Shown: piece by piece, positions 1 through 11,689 of the stretch
Position numbering within the stretch: position 1 is the stretch's first letter
Layout: every line of letters begins with the position of its first letter
Assembly: GCF_000003815.2 (NCBI RefSeq)
Contig: NC_049997.1
Span: forward strand, 3,474,555 to 3,538,554
From: Branchiostoma floridae
Lineage: Eukaryota; Chordata; Leptocardii; Amphioxiformes; Branchiostomatidae
Direction: 5' to 3'
DNA length: 64,000 bases
Translations under genes and position numbers: made by a program
The notes under the pieces: model-generated
Told to the model about the DNA's origin: nothing
The model's input: the letters and a program-made list of their open reading frames with translations, nothing else
The model's database searches: none

Positions 1-285
1 TGAGCACAAGAGCTATCTAACACCCCAAAATTGTGATCACAGCGTGTTCAGAACACCGAGATAGCAAAACCGGAAGTTGCGCTGCAGTACCAAGGGAAGC
101 CGCTAGGGGGCCCAAAATCTAATCATTTCCAGCTTTCATCACACACTACCAACACACCAAGTATGAAACCAATCCACTCAGCCGTTCTTGAGTTATCTTG
201 TTTACACACACACACACACAGACAGACAGACACACAGACAAACGCGGGGTAAAATATAACCTCCATGATATTTCATGGAGGTAAT
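1..285 (+). repeat. Dispersed repeat, copy A
   Basis: This segment matches a second copy at 36255-36872: both hold the pattern cgagatag/cgagatat, a CTAGGGGGCC block and a CTT/CTCCAGTTAT-like block ending in a CA-rich tract. The 3' end is a short hairpin (aacctcc...ggaggtaat) at about 260-285. It probably belongs to an amphioxus SINE or short non-autonomous family; the class is not certain. A CA/GACA microsatellite lies at 203-240. An open frame of 136 codons on minus crosses it and has no recognisable domain. Confidence 0.5.
203..240. repeat. CA/GACA microsatellite
   Basis: Alternating CA units followed by GACA units, visible directly. Confidence 0.9.
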
Positions 286-654
286 AAAAATCACTACCAG
301 CGGACTCAAGACTTGCACGAGCGCTCCCTAGCGGAACGAAGCCAACACGCAAGCCAATATAACGGTACCATGCTTCAGCACTCCCGGCCTGGTCCACTGG
401 GTTGCTTCGGAGCTCGAACTTTTCAAAGCTGATGGATTGTTGAATCACCGCGCTATTTCTCGTCCTCAGATCGGTGTATGTTTTCGGAAAGGTTGCTGAC
501 TGTGTACGGAGTAACGTAAAAACTGGAGACACATTTGTGAATTCGGTGAGTGTCACTTGAGTTTATCGTTGGGATATAACGTTATCTTTTTAAAGTTAAT
601 CTTCAAGGGGGAGGGGGGCAACCGCAAATCAGCTTTTTGGCTAATTTCCCTAAT

Positions 655-838
655 CTCCAAGCAGATCCTACGGTAGCATAAGATAGTGTCAAAAGCTGGC
701 AGAAGAGTGAAGCCGGCCTAGGAGTGTGTTTTGCTACCAGGGTGCCCGTTTGACTCCCTTTGGCTTACTATACTACTAGTAATTGGCCAGCTTTGATACA
801 ACATGTATCTTATGGCACCGTAGGATCTGCTTGGAGAT
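655..838. mobile_element. Hairpin MITE, relative of the element at 39829-40866
   Basis: CTCCAAGCAGATCCTACGG at 655 is mirrored by its reverse complement ending at 838, with the arms extending about 45 bp and small mismatches. The same arm family recurs at 39873 and 40588. A further block at 918-950 (GACTGGTTCACATTG) matches the outer terminal repeat of that second copy, so the original element probably reaches past 950. Confidence 0.6.
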
Positions 839-1119
839 TATCATTTTCCATGTGTCAAGTTGTTTCATCAATTAAGAAAGAGAAGCACTGGTGCAGATTC
901 TATAATGCTGTACTTATTTCACAAATTTTGACTGGTTCACATTGTACTGCAGCACTAGATTTTGCTTTTACGCAGTACTTACAGCTCCAGATGTTGTGAC
1001 AAACGAAGTATTTACGCATGTACAGTGACTACTTTGACCATATTCTAAAAAAACTAACATAGTTGTTCGGTGACATTGTAAGAATTCAGAGGGGCGTGTA
1101 AGAACAGAAAGAAACAAAC

Positions 1120-1190
1120 ATGCCGACACCCGGGATCGAACCCGGGTTGACTAGTTTACAACATACGGTTTTTACCAACCTGATGAAACT
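1120..1190 (-). repeat. tRNA-like B-box fragment (SINE or tRNA relic)
   Basis: On minus the segment contains GGTTCGATCCC inside a perfect T-stem, followed by TGTCGGCA like a tRNA acceptor end. The anticodon arm does not pair well and the 5' half does not fold as a tRNA, so this is better read as a tRNA-derived SINE piece than a working tRNA. Confidence 0.5.
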
Positions 1191-1469
1191 ATTCAAGGAT
1201 GCCTCAGTGCTATAAAATTGTAATTCAAAACCCTGGTTATGCAAATGATATAAAATTATAAAACCTTTAGGTTAACTTCTTTTGTTATCATCCGATGAAG
1301 TCACAATTTGATACAATGTCACTTTCTCTGTCTCATTCTTTGGTGACTGATGAAACGGACAACATAAAACTTGATAAACTTCTGACTAACGATGGAAGAT
1401 TTAACATTTAGCTTTTATCATATGTAAGAGGGGAGTTCATGTGCCACCAACTGACCAGTCCAACTGGTC

Positions 1470-1600
1470 CAGACCTTTAGTTTTGGCCTAGCGGTTAGTG
1501 TGCTGGGTTTGTGAGCTGGCAGGCCCGCGTGTAATTCCTCGGAGCTAGCAGACTGTTTCTCCTCGCGTCGTGTGTTTCACATGTACTACCAGCAATGTTC
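1470..1600 (+). mobile_element. tRNA-derived SINE head
   Basis: TGGCCTAGCGGTTAGTGTG is an A-box like start of a tRNA-derived SINE and is followed about 45 bp later by a weak B-box. No tail or target duplication was identified. Confidence 0.5.
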
Positions 1601-2514
1601 TATTATGCATGCATATGGTAGTTCTAGGACATCAGGTGTTTGAGACTTTTATATAGGACTTTCTGTTTACGTGTTCAGTGTGTGCATTCGGGGAGTATAG
1701 TAAAATAAATATTGCTAATAGTATATAGAGAATAAATGTACTGGTAACATGTGATACAGCAAACAGTATGGTAGACTGAACAATAGATTATTCATTTTTG
1801 TTGTATCACACCTTGTCCTTTGACCTTTGAGTGGACGTTGGAATTCAATGACATTATTATACATTTTCTGAATCAGATTTTTTTGCACCTCGGCACATAT
1901 TTGCTCCTTTTGCAGTCGCTTTGCACAATTTGCAGTATGGTTGGAAACTTTTTTTCTTGGAGACAGCCGAAAATTTATGCTCGCACGGTCGTCATCCATA
2001 TAATGAAGTCAACATGGCCTTATTCAAGCAACTAGATAAAAGTTGGAAACATACAAAAATCCGAGTTAATAAAAACGTAACATTCTTGGCGAAGTTAGAA
2101 TGACGTAAGTAAAGAAAAAAAAAACTCACTGTTGATTTTTGGCATCTGCAAGGGGGGCAGGGGTGAAGTGGTGATGATGATGATGATGGTCCAGCCATTG
2201 TTGTTTGCGTCAATATACTTTATATGAAAAACATTTATTAACATTGTGAACATGACAAGAAGCTTTTATATGGGTAGCCGTGTGCTACTTTCATCACGGA
2301 TAGTGCGCTTGTTTGGGCAAGTAAGTTAAAACTGACCGCCTCCGTATTTCAAGTAAATGCAAATTGCACGCATTCAAGTGATATAACACGTGGTATTATC
2401 GGCAAACTTTGAATCTCAACAGCAACCAAACAATGTCATGTCACGTTGGTGCGTTACTCCGTAGGGCGACTGTACAGACTATGTAAATACTTGCGATGTG
2501 AAAAAAAATGTCAT
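1600..2514. other. No gene seen
   Basis: AT-rich sequence with short unsupported open frames on both strands. A GAT trinucleotide run lies at about 2171-2187. Nothing else recognised. Confidence 0.5.
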
Positions 2515-3400
2515 CCTAACAAAATGCCCTTTTGCTATTTGAAAAAAAAACGTGGCTGAGAAAAACAATGAATGAAGACAAAACACACTGTAGTCAAACG
2601 GTGGTGAAATTACTACTGATGTTCAATATGGCGTCGCCCGGGAAACAAATGGCGAATGGTGTGAACGAATGAACGGTGGACATTTGATAGAAGTCTTTAT
2701 ACTAGTAGTTTACGTTGTGAAAACAATTTGTCATATACAGGCTTCTCATCTGTGTCATGTTGTATTGCAGCGTACTATAATTGTAAACCACAGGACGATG
2801 CTACTGCTTAATTCAATTATCCGCCACACGGTCGTCGTAGGATTCAAATTATGACTTGTACGATGTCAATGGAAAGCCTGTGTTCCTACAAAATGCCCTT
2901 TTGTTAATAAAACCGTGGCTGAGAGAAACATGAAGACAGAAAACAATAGGAAGCGGTTGTAAAATTACTACTGATGTTCAATACGGCGTCGCCTGGGAAA
3001 CAAATGGCGGTGGACATTTGATAGAAATCTTTCTACTAGTAGTTTACGTTGTGAAGAAATTCTTCATATACAGGCTTCTCACTTGACGTCATCTGTGCCA
3101 TGTTGGATTACAGCGTACTATTGTAAACCACAGGAAGATGCTAGTGCTTAATTCAATTGCCCGCCAACACGGTCGTCGTTCGATTCAAATTATATCTATA
3201 GTACGGCGTCAATGAAAAGCCTGTCTTCTAAGGAAATGCTTTAATTTTTGTTAACAAGAAAAACGTGGCTGAGACAAAACTGAAGATTGAGTACAGTAGG
3301 AAGCGGTGGTATAATTACTATTGATGTTTAATGCGGCGTCGCTCGGAAAAAAGATGACGGGTGCTGTGGTGGACATTTGATTGAATGCTTTATAGTTTAT
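2515..3400. repeat. Tandem repeat, about 2.5 units of 340-370 bp
   Basis: Three successive blocks begin near 2515, 2885 and 3232 with AAAATGCCCTTTTG-like sequence, then CGTGGCTGAGA, GGCGTCGCC(C/T)GGGAAA, GGTGGACATTTGAT, GTAGTTTACGTTGTGA, TACAGGCTTCTCA and CACGGTCGTCGT. The third block stops after the GGACATTTGAT portion. The units are diverged by substitutions and small indels, so the duplication is not recent. Confidence 0.85.
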
Positions 3401-3699
3401 AGCTATTCCCCGAAATGTGAGCAATGACGGTAAATTTGATGTTCTTTCGAATTACGCTAAACTGTTGTTCCTTATCGTTTCCTTCTTTCTACACAAATTC
3501 GTGACTTTAGCAAGTAAAGCCAGGTTATTCACAGTTCAGAATACCATCCCAGAAAGACGTATGAATGCTCGTACGGAACTACGGAGTGTAGAACAAAGGA
3601 CTATCCACAGACGGATCGAACGACGCAATCTTGGAACACTGGCTATGTCTCTAGTAACTGCTATGTCACGCCGGCTATGTTCACTAGCAATTCCGTGAA

Positions 3700-4845
3700 A
3701 CTCGTGTAAATTTGTATATCGTATTTTCCGAAATATAGCTCATTATTAAGCTACAGATAAGACGCAAAATGTGAAATTACTCGTCATAAAACGCATAGTA
3801 TTATCGCCATATTGTGAATCGGTATCATTGCAGCAAACGAAAAAAGTGTCCTACCATCAAAGGTGTTGAAGAAAAGTGAGGCCGCCTGTAACATGCATTG
3901 GCATAATACCGGTAGTAAGACTTATACCGGTAGATTAAAAATACTGGAACTTAAAGATATCTACACATGCAACAATAGTTATTTCTGAGGTATGCACACT
4001 TCAGACATCTAGGTGTCCAGTACATCATTTATATAACATCGATAACGATGCATTCGAAGACGACGAGTTCAAAATCTTTTGGTCCCATATGGGGACATGC
4101 CAGCGAGCCGTGGGAAGAACGCATCGTCACGTTGTTCATCGGATCTGCAGATAATGATCTTACGTGGCTCCAGGTCAATTTGATAATTTAAAAAACAGCA
4201 AAATAAAGTTACATTTGCTGACCTGCAACTTGTGTCAAAGTGTGATCTATCATCAAGAACCGCTGTATAAACAACCGCATCTGCGGTGTCCAGAAAGAAC
4301 CATCGCCATATTTATTACCCAGGGTTCTTGGGGTGACGTTTGACCTCGTACTAGCAGACGACAAAGGTTTGTGCTGGTCATTTTTTGTCAAATATTGTAA
4401 TGTTGTAGGTGAAATTTAGGTAAAAGTTCCGTCAAACTTTTATCCAAAGGCTTCCAGGAACACAAGGAAATACTGGGAATGTGGTATAAGCGGATATATT
4501 AAGTATTTTTGTTGCAATTTCTATGTGGACCGCTAGGCCGTGCTTGTCAACAATGACGCAACAATGTTGAGGAAGCTTGACAAATGGGCTGGTTAGGCGA
4601 CTTGGTGTTGTATCCTATACAATTTTGTCCTCTAAGCACATTATTGATTGCGAATGTGTGCTCAATCAGTGGTATAATCAAATCATTTAATAAAGAAATA
4701 ACGTTAAACAGCCAATCAGTGCCAAGGTTATCCCGTTTTGGGGATGAAAGGACAGTTACTGTAGTTCAGATTAGACATTTGTTGGAAGAGCATTGTATCC
4801 TTCCTCAATAGTTATGCTTGGAAATTTTGATACGATTACAGAATA
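3700..4845. other. 5' flank of the pogo-type transposase
   Basis: No gene is seen. CGTATTTTCCGAAATATAG at about 3719, followed by AGATAAGACGC, resembles a terminal motif common in pogo/Tigger-like short elements, so this may be the left end of the transposon. I did not find the matching inverted copy to the right. Confidence 0.3.
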
Positions 4846-6795
4846 ATGGAAGGTTCCAAAAAGGGGAGAAGAGTCTGGAGTCGTGAAAAAATCGAAGAAG
4901 TACTACAAGATATCACTGAAAACAATCTGACACAGAGCAGTGCTTCAAGGAAGTACGGGATACCTCAGACGACAATCAGTGATAAGGTATTGGGAATAAG
5001 CTCACTGGACGCAACGCCTGGAAGACCCCCAAGTCTTTCGAAAGAAGAGGAGGACAGCCTCGTTTACTACATCAAGTATCGGACAGAACGAGGCTTTCCC
5101 ATCACGAAGAAAACCATCCTGGCCCTGGCTCAAGCCGTTCATGTGCGGTATTGCGAGGAGAATGACGCCGCGCCAAAGATAAGCCTAGAAAGTGGACTCT
5201 CTCAAAAGTGGTGGAAAGGGTTCAAGGGGCGGCATGACCTGACCATCCGCAAGCCTGACCCGCTAGACAGAGGCAGAAGGGACGCCATTGACAGGGAAGT
5301 CGTGAAGGATTTCTTCACCCTTCTGTCTGAAACCATGGCCAAGAACGGCTTAGATGGGCAGCCGCATCGAGTATACAACGCGGATGAAACCGGATTTGAG
5401 TTGGACCCACAACGAAAGAAAGTCGTCTCGTTTGCCAAAATGAATGCTCCAGCAACGTCCGTGAGGAAGGGGACGAGGGATCATATCACCTCTATGGAGT
5501 GTGTGGCCGCAAACGGCACAGCATTACCACCAATGATCATATTTTCTAAGAGCTACCCGAGCACCGCGTATAGCCTTGACGGTCCGGACAATGCCGTGTA
5601 CGCCACAACTCCCTCTGGTTTTATCGAGGCAGACATCTTCCTCTCTTGGCTCGATAAGTGCTTTAACCGCTTCTCTTCTCCAGAGCGACCTGTGCTATTG
5701 CTTCTGGACCAACACAGCACTCACGTGACGACTGAGGCGATAGACTTTGCGATCAAAAACGACATAATCCTGATGGGCTTGCCACCACACAGCAGCCACT
5801 TCCTGCAACCGCTGGACGCACAAGGCGGGCCATTCAACAGGATGAAAGACGTCTATGAAGATGTAGTTAACGACGTTACACTTGTCAGGCCTAACTACTT
5901 TGTAACAAAGTCGTCTTTCTCAAAGATATATAAGATTGTCCGAGAGAAAACGTTGAGTATGGAGGTGATCAAGACCGGCTTCAGGAAGACGGGTGTGTAT
6001 CCTGTGGATGAAGATGCAGTAAACGAAAGGTGGCTGGTGTTGAATGAAGTACCCACAGAACAACAAGACGGCTGCGAAGCAGAGAGACAGCTTCTGCAGG
6101 AGGAAGTGGAAATGTTGGATCTTGCAGAGATAGCATCTCAGGCAAAAGAAGATGAAGAAGCGATCGGTCACGAGGCAGCAGAAAAACAGCTGCTGCCAGA
6201 AGAACTGGAAATGCTAGCGCTTGCCGACGAAATGTCACAGTCGACCAACAGAAATCCAGTCAAGAGTACACGTCGGGCAGCAAACGACTCCACTCTTCGT
6301 AGGTCAACTTGCCGTGCCTGCGGGGCCAGACTGGATTTGGGGTCAGCGAACCCTTTTGTTCAGGCTGGGGTAGTAGCGCCATATGTGTCAGACCTACTGA
6401 CCCCCATACCAGAGGCACACACACGACGGGCAAGACGCATCAAACCGAAAGCCCTAGTGTTTGATGAAGAATATGTCGCTACCCTAAAAAGAGAGGCAGA
6501 TGAGAAGGAAGAGCGAAAGCGCAAAGAGAAGTTGAGGAAGAAAAAGGAGAGAGAGGAGAAGAAGAAGAAGAAAATGGAAGAGTTGGCAAACATGAGAAAA
6601 GAGAAGTTGGAGATTAGACAGAAACTGAGAGAAGAGAAGCAGAAAAAGAAGATGGAAGAGCTGGAGAACAAGCGTCAAGAGAGATTGCAGATCAGACAGA
6701 AAAGGAGAGAAGAGGCACTGAAAAAGAAGAAGAAGGCGGGTACGGGGAAGAAAACATCTTCACAGGTAACAACAGAAGAGTTGCCTTTTATATGA
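4846..6795 (+). CDS. pogo/Tigger-type DDE transposase, 649 aa
   Basis: An uninterrupted reading frame for a Tc1/mariner-superfamily transposase of the pogo branch, which cuts and pastes its own DNA in the nucleus. Residues about 8-50 form a pipsqueak-type helix-turn-helix; about 58-140 a CENP-B-type DNA-binding domain (GRPPSLSKEEE, then GFPITKKTI). The DDE_1 catalytic core shows D180 (YNADETGF), D288 (LLLLDQHSTH) and D324 (HFLQPLD), i.e. DD35D. The tail after about 400 is unusual: a repeated block (ERQLLQEEVEMLDLAE, then EKQLLPEELEMLALAD) and a strongly charged Lys/Glu coiled coil with two copies of a KKMEELxN...IRQK unit. All three acidic residues are present and there is no internal stop, so the copy is young or kept. 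Whether it is a transposon or a domesticated CENP-B/jerky-like host gene is open, because matching terminal repeats were not found. Confidence 0.9.
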   Translation: MEGSKKGRRVWSREKIEEVLQDITENNLTQSSASRKYGIPQTTISDKVLGISSLDATPGRPPSLSKEEEDSLVYYIKYRTERGFPITKKTILALAQAVHVRYCEENDAAPKISLESGLSQKWWKGFKGRHDLTIRKPDPLDRGRRDAIDREVVKDFFTLLSETMAKNGLDGQPHRVYNADETGFELDPQRKKVVSFAKMNAPATSVRKGTRDHITSMECVAANGTALPPMIIFSKSYPSTAYSLDGPDNAVYATTPSGFIEADIFLSWLDKCFNRFSSPERPVLLLLDQHSTHVTTEAIDFAIKNDIILMGLPPHSSHFLQPLDAQGGPFNRMKDVYEDVVNDVTLVRPNYFVTKSSFSKIYKIVREKTLSMEVIKTGFRKTGVYPVDEDAVNERWLVLNEVPTEQQDGCEAERQLLQEEVEMLDLAEIASQAKEDEEAIGHEAAEKQLLPEELEMLALADEMSQSTNRNPVKSTRRAANDSTLRRSTCRACGARLDLGSANPFVQAGVVAPYVSDLLTPIPEAHTRRARRIKPKALVFDEEYVATLKREADEKEERKRKEKLRKKKEREEKKKKKMEELANMRKEKLEIRQKLREEKQKKKMEELENKRQERLQIRQKRREEALKKKKKAGTGKKTSSQVTTEELPFI

Positions 6796-6952
6796 AAAGA
6801 ACGTTGATAATTTTGTAATGTTACTAGTAAGCTGCTTAATCGATTATAGAGAAGATCAACATAAGGAAAGTATAAAACCCTTTAAAAAATCTCATGTTTC
6901 TAATATTAGATGGATTAAACCTGCCATGTTTAAACTCGTAGGGCCGAGTTGA

Positions 6953-7145
6953 GAGTGGACTCACAGACATGACCCCAGTTGGCAGCGGACAACAGACTCC
7001 GACCTGCAGTGGACAGCGAACTCCGACCTGCAGTGGACAGCGGACTCCGACCTGTAGTGGACAGGAGACTCCAGTCGGCAGTGGACAGCAGACTTCGAAC
7101 TGCAGTGGACACCAGACTCCGGTCGCCAGTGTCAGTGGGCTTCAG
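6953..7145. repeat. 24-bp minisatellite
   Basis: About seven imperfect units of GCAGTGGACAGC(G/A)(G/A)ACTCCGACCT type. Because the unit is a multiple of three, several frames stay open across it, which explains the artefactual Thr/Pro/Ser/Gln-rich open frames here. Confidence 0.85.
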
Positions 7146-7149
7146 ACGC

Positions 7150-8121
7150 CGGGAGACGATGGGCATGGTGGCAACAAGAACAGACCACGTCGTAAAGCAC
7201 TGGTGCCGTACTGGATGACTGACTTTACCACGGAATCTTGGGTGCGTATTAGCCTCCTTCGCGTACTTCGAGCGGCACTGGCTTTTATTTGTTTGTGCGT
7301 GTGTGTTTCCCCGTAAAGTGAACCTAGCCAACATTGAAAATCGCGAACCAGCGCCTTATCCCCATGAAATAAAAGTCAGCCCCGCTCGAAGTCCGCACAG
7401 GACGTTAGGTGTGTATCACTTTATGCTGCATAGTTCATACTTTTCTGTTACCAGTGCTATCTTACATCGGTATTACAACGAAACTAACGTCTGGTTTGCG
7501 TCCATTTTCAGGAAGATGACTGAACGCAGAGGTACCCGGCGTGTAGTGCCACAGCTGCAGCCTTGTCGTCAGTCTCAACGAGTTTGAGAGCAATCGTCGT
7601 GTGCATTGTTACGAAGTGAAGTCGATGTGTATAATGTATAATGTATACATACACCCCCTTCAACACTTACTATGACTTACGTTATCACCAGAAAAGGTAC
7701 AGAGATACAGTGGACAGACGTCCTTGCACATTACGACTATAATGTAAGAGTCATTGCGTTAAATGGTATGACCATTCAAGACTTGTTCTGCTGGCGTTCT
7801 GTCACCTCTTCGGTTAGGAGGTACGTTCATTCACGTTTGGTGATGGGAATGCATATGAGAATATTTCTGTTTGATGTTCATGCACTGAAAGCCAGATGTA
7901 TGCATGACGTACAATTACTTATGTTTAGCTCATTGCAAGAAATGACTCTATCTGTGCGATACATTTCGAGCATTCAATCTAATTCGATTCGATTCTAATT
8001 TAGGTGAATTGCGATATTCCGTTAGAGACAGTTCCAAGTGTTACCTTTACTATTGAAACATGACAACAAGTGGCTTGTTAGATTACTAGCATCTTTAATG
8101 AAGAATGTAATAACAGATATA
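7150..8121. other. 3' flank of the transposase, no gene seen
   Basis: Several open frames of 80-115 codons occur but have no recognisable domain or codon pattern. A possible acceptor (ttttcag before GAAGATG) lies near 7511; without a donor partner I do not call an exon. Confidence 0.4.
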
Positions 8122-8172
8122 ACTACTCCGCTACTCCGCTACTCCGCTGCCGCTCCGCTACTCCGCTACTCC
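8122..8172. repeat. Short minisatellite, CTACTCCGC units
   Basis: Five to six 9-bp units with one variant (GCTGCCGCT). Confidence 0.85.
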
Positions 8173-8510
8173 ACCTCCATCTTCAAAACGGGGTAACCTC
8201 GCTTGACGTAGCCCTCCTTCAAGGTGACACGCAGACGGTCAGGCTTCCCGCCGCAAAGCTCCAGGACATCCTTCTTTAACTTCTCGGGCACCCATCCCAC
8301 TTGCACCCAGGAGCCCCCCATCTTCGCATAGGTCATGATTCCCGCGCACGGAGCCCCAGGACGGTGCCACATCTCCATCTTCAGCGCAGGACTACTTGAC
8401 TCGATCAGCTGTGTAGCATTAGCTGAATAATGGTACGTCTGGAGTGTGAGATGCTGTAAACCAAAATGAATAAAGTTGAATACTATTTTGATCGTCAATA
8501 CCGAGTACAT
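8166..8510 (-). CDS. Unrecognised small ORF, 114 aa
   Basis: I do not recognise this product. The C-terminal 75 residues (from about SSSPALKMEMW to LKMEVE) come from a GC-richer patch (8180-8400) inside AT-rich flanks and look coding, with WVQVGWVPEKLKKD and LRVTLKEGYVKRGYP stretches. The N-terminal 35 residues look like intron or untranslated sequence read through. It could be the last exon of a host or transposon gene whose upstream exons were not found. The stop codon adjoins the CTACTCCGC minisatellite. Confidence 0.3.
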   Translation of the reverse strand: MYSVLTIKIVFNFIHFGLQHLTLQTYHYSANATQLIESSSPALKMEMWHRPGAPCAGIMTYAKMGGSWVQVGWVPEKLKKDVLELCGGKPDRLRVTLKEGYVKRGYPVLKMEVE

Positions 8511-8519
8511 GTCATATTT

Positions 8520-10645
8520 GTATCTCGTTCTTAGGAAAGAGGAGACTGTCGAATTATTATGAAAAGCCTAAGCTAACAGCGTTACATTTTGATGATAGTA
8601 ATTAAAGGAACTTTGGTTTTCTTAATGCTTAACTTCTAAAGTGATAAGCAGAAAAGATACTTACCATCCTGTCAGGTCCTTGGCTGTGTTGAAATGTAAC
8701 GTTTGATGTCAAAGTTTTCTGTCACGATCTCGATAGAAATGGCGGGAGACGTAGCTGGACTATACCATTGCCAATTGCAATTCCTACGCTATACTTTTCG
8801 TATTTATCTTCCAAGAACTTAGTTAAATAATAAAAAAATTCTTCAATAACAACAGTATCCATTGAATTTTATTATGTGTTACAACCGAAATTAGACGTGC
8901 CTTCATATCATCAACGCTATGTCGTAAACGCCCCCCCCCCGTTCTTAAATGGAGACATGCAGAGCTGCAACATGTGCTGTGGTAGTGACGATACCACTTT
9001 CCAACAAGGGGGGAATTCAATGAAGAGTGTTATAGAAATATCTTGATAGCATACGTAATATAAATATACTTCGGTTATTAAAAACTTTATTGCAGACAAT
9101 GTTACTTATTTAAAAACACTGCCACTTAGCCGCAGTTTAATATTACGTCACCCAACCTTGCACCCCTTCGCGGAAAGTGTTACAAGAAACTTTACGACGA
9201 TACCAAAATGTCGTCGTGTGGGTGGAGCAAATCAACATTGTAGCAAACTGTCATAAAAAAACTATTTTCTGAGATACGTTACATAAACAATGATATATTT
9301 ATTTGCATGGCACAGTTGTGCTTCTTCCATAGTTGGATCGAACTTAGGGATCACTGTATCTGGGCCAGTCCTGACGAGGAAGCTTGTGTCCTGTTTGGTA
9401 GTGACCCCGGCGACATCATGGACCCACTGAATCAACTTTGACCTTATTATTTATCGATTCCGAAGGTTTGGGCGCACGCTGTCCTGTGATCTTGAGAGAT
9501 TTCCCCGATTTTTGACAATACTAACATTCGTTACACTGAACAGTGTAGCTGGCATTATGTGAACTGAGACATAGTAGAACGCGAGAAGTAAACTTGCACG
9601 ACGTTGCTGTTTTAAAGGGCCATAGTTTTTGGAAATTCTTCACCACGTACGTCCCTTTTACGGCAATGTTTTGTATCCTCAGACATCTTTGTATGTCATG
9701 CACTTACTTACAGGAAAGACAGGAACAACAATGGATGTATAAAGGTAAATAACGGCAAGATGATTGTGCCGAGTTTCTTCCTACCGGTATTATTCCACCC
9801 CCTCCCGAGCACGCGCCCGTTCTTGGTGCATTTCCGCGGTGTGTTACGATTGCGATATTTCGTTTTCAGCAGGACAAGAGAGACAAAAGAAGATAGACAA
9901 CAATAGTGGCAAAGGTAAGCTTTAATATCGACAGTTAACTGAAGAAAAAAGACGCGCTGATCATATGCCAAATTAATGTCGCTTGAGAAACTGCAGTAAA
10001 CCTACCGGTATTATGCCAATGCATGTTAATGTCACATGATGACAGGTCACATCGGATCACGTGGCAGCTTTGCGACATGGGACATTCCTTCTCCAGTTAA
10101 CTTGGTTTGTCTAATATACCTTACATTGAAAATACTGGGGCCAAATACCCTATCTTACCTTCAATGGATGTCCGAATGAACACTCAAAGGAAACTCATGC
10201 CACGATCCATGTGTAGGTTATCTTAAAGCTGCTGTATTGTACTAAATACATAATGTAATGTTCTTGACTGTCAGCTGAACCCCTTTCCCATGTGTAGAAT
10301 ATAGACAAAAGGTATTATGAAAAGCAGGTGGTAGAATTAAAGCCACAGGTGGAGATACATCATGGCACATACATTAACGGAGAAACCGGCTACCCACCAA
10401 CTAAAATTAGACCCGCAAAAATGCAAAGGAGACTAGTTGGAAAGCAGTGTGAGAAGAACAACTTTTAGAAATAATCGGTCTTATAGTCATTACATTTGTA
10501 GTTAGATTTTCTTTTTTTTTTTTGGTCTGCCACAAACCCAAAGTTCAATCCACAGAGCTCATCGTAAGATGCGTTCCCTTCACTTAGCTGAATTATTTTT
10601 CTTGTCTGAGGTCTGTAGCCACTTTATTTGCACTCACGGCCTCTA
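8520..10645. other. No gene seen
   Basis: About 2.1 kb with only short, unsupported open frames. A run of ten C lies at about 8931-8940. Nothing recognisable as coding or RNA. Confidence 0.5.
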
Positions 10646-10647
10646 GC

Positions 10648-10806
10648 CTGGGTACCATTCTATTTCTACCGGGGCCACGTGCACTTGCACTTGCACTTGC
10701 ACATGCACTTGCACTTGCACAGAAAGTGTAAGGAGCCCCGCTAGAAATATTTTTGTAGGGCAGCGAGTGCAATGAGTCCTGATAGAAGGAGGACGGTACC
10801 CAAGGT
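10648..10806. mobile_element. MITE with GGTACC-type inverted ends
   Basis: CCTGGGTACC...CTACCGGGGC at the left is mirrored by GCCCCGCTAG...GGTACCCAAGG at the right. A (TGCACT)n hexanucleotide array at 10681-10720 lies within the loop. Confidence 0.55.
10681..10720. repeat. TGCACT hexanucleotide array
   Basis: About seven units with one TGCACA variant. Confidence 0.9.
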
Positions 10807-10967
10807 CTTAAGACGTCAGCTCAAGTACATGTACATTCACACTAACTAAACAAGGGCCTAAAATCGACCTTGACCTTTGTCTTCCCAATACCTACAAACA
10901 TGCCAAGGGGCTCTTGAGTTACCGGTACGCTGGAAGTTCAAGCACACAGACAGACATAAACACACCA

Positions 10968-10971
<4 letters not shown>

Positions 10972-11057
<86 letters not shown>
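10972..11057. repeat. Compound TC/TA microsatellite
   Basis: About 39 bp of (TC)n run directly into about 47 bp of (TA)n. Confidence 0.95.
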
Positions 11058-11059
<2 letters not shown>

Positions 11060-11689
11060 ATTTGGATATAATAAGCTTAAATCTTAGTCAACTTTGTAAT
11101 TAGTTTTTTATCAATAGTTGCTACAAGAAATGTTCCAGTTCAGTTCAGTCATCCATCAGGTGACACTATGAAGGTCTTCCAGACGACTCTGTCGTTCATT
11201 ACAGACAGGAGGCCTCCGTCTTGGAGGCCAACATCTTCCTCAATCACCCTCTTAAGAGTCAGGGATCGGTCTACAGCGTTGTTATTCTCAAGTATTCTCA
11301 TTAGTATTTTTGGCTTTTATGCTTGACGGGGTTGCGACCATTTTCCTTGAAGTACTGCGGCAAGAAATGATACTACTCCAACAATTTGTTATCAAAACCT
11401 CATAAATTACCTATGCTTAGCCTGACTAAGTTTTGCGTCAAGCAGACCTTCAATTACTAGTACTTTTCTTAGATTTTTAGACAACGCCGCTGAGTCGGGA
11501 CTAGAGCAACTCTTAATCATGTCGGTTTGTGCATAATTTTATGTACTTACACGGAACACTGTCAGATTGAAAGGAACGTGATCTCGATCCACTTTTAGCT
11601 CACTGAAAAGTTTTCCGCTAATCGTGTCAGAGAGGACAGACGCTGTGTACAGTATTTTAGGTTTATCATACGGAGAAATCCCCTAGCTC

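Noticed and set aside
1120-1190. Functional tRNA gene
   Set aside because: The T-arm is perfect, but the anticodon stem does not pair and no proper acceptor 5' strand is present.
6953-7145. CRISPR-like repeats
   Set aside because: Units are contiguous with no unique spacers, and the genome is eukaryotic.
6969-7316. Thr/Pro/Gly/Gln-rich repetitive protein
   Set aside because: It is a 24-bp minisatellite that stays open in several frames; no codon signal outside the repeat.
10877-11071. Small protein over the TC/TA microsatellite
   Set aside because: Low-complexity sequence (Ser/Leu then Ile/Tyr runs) has no meaning as protein.
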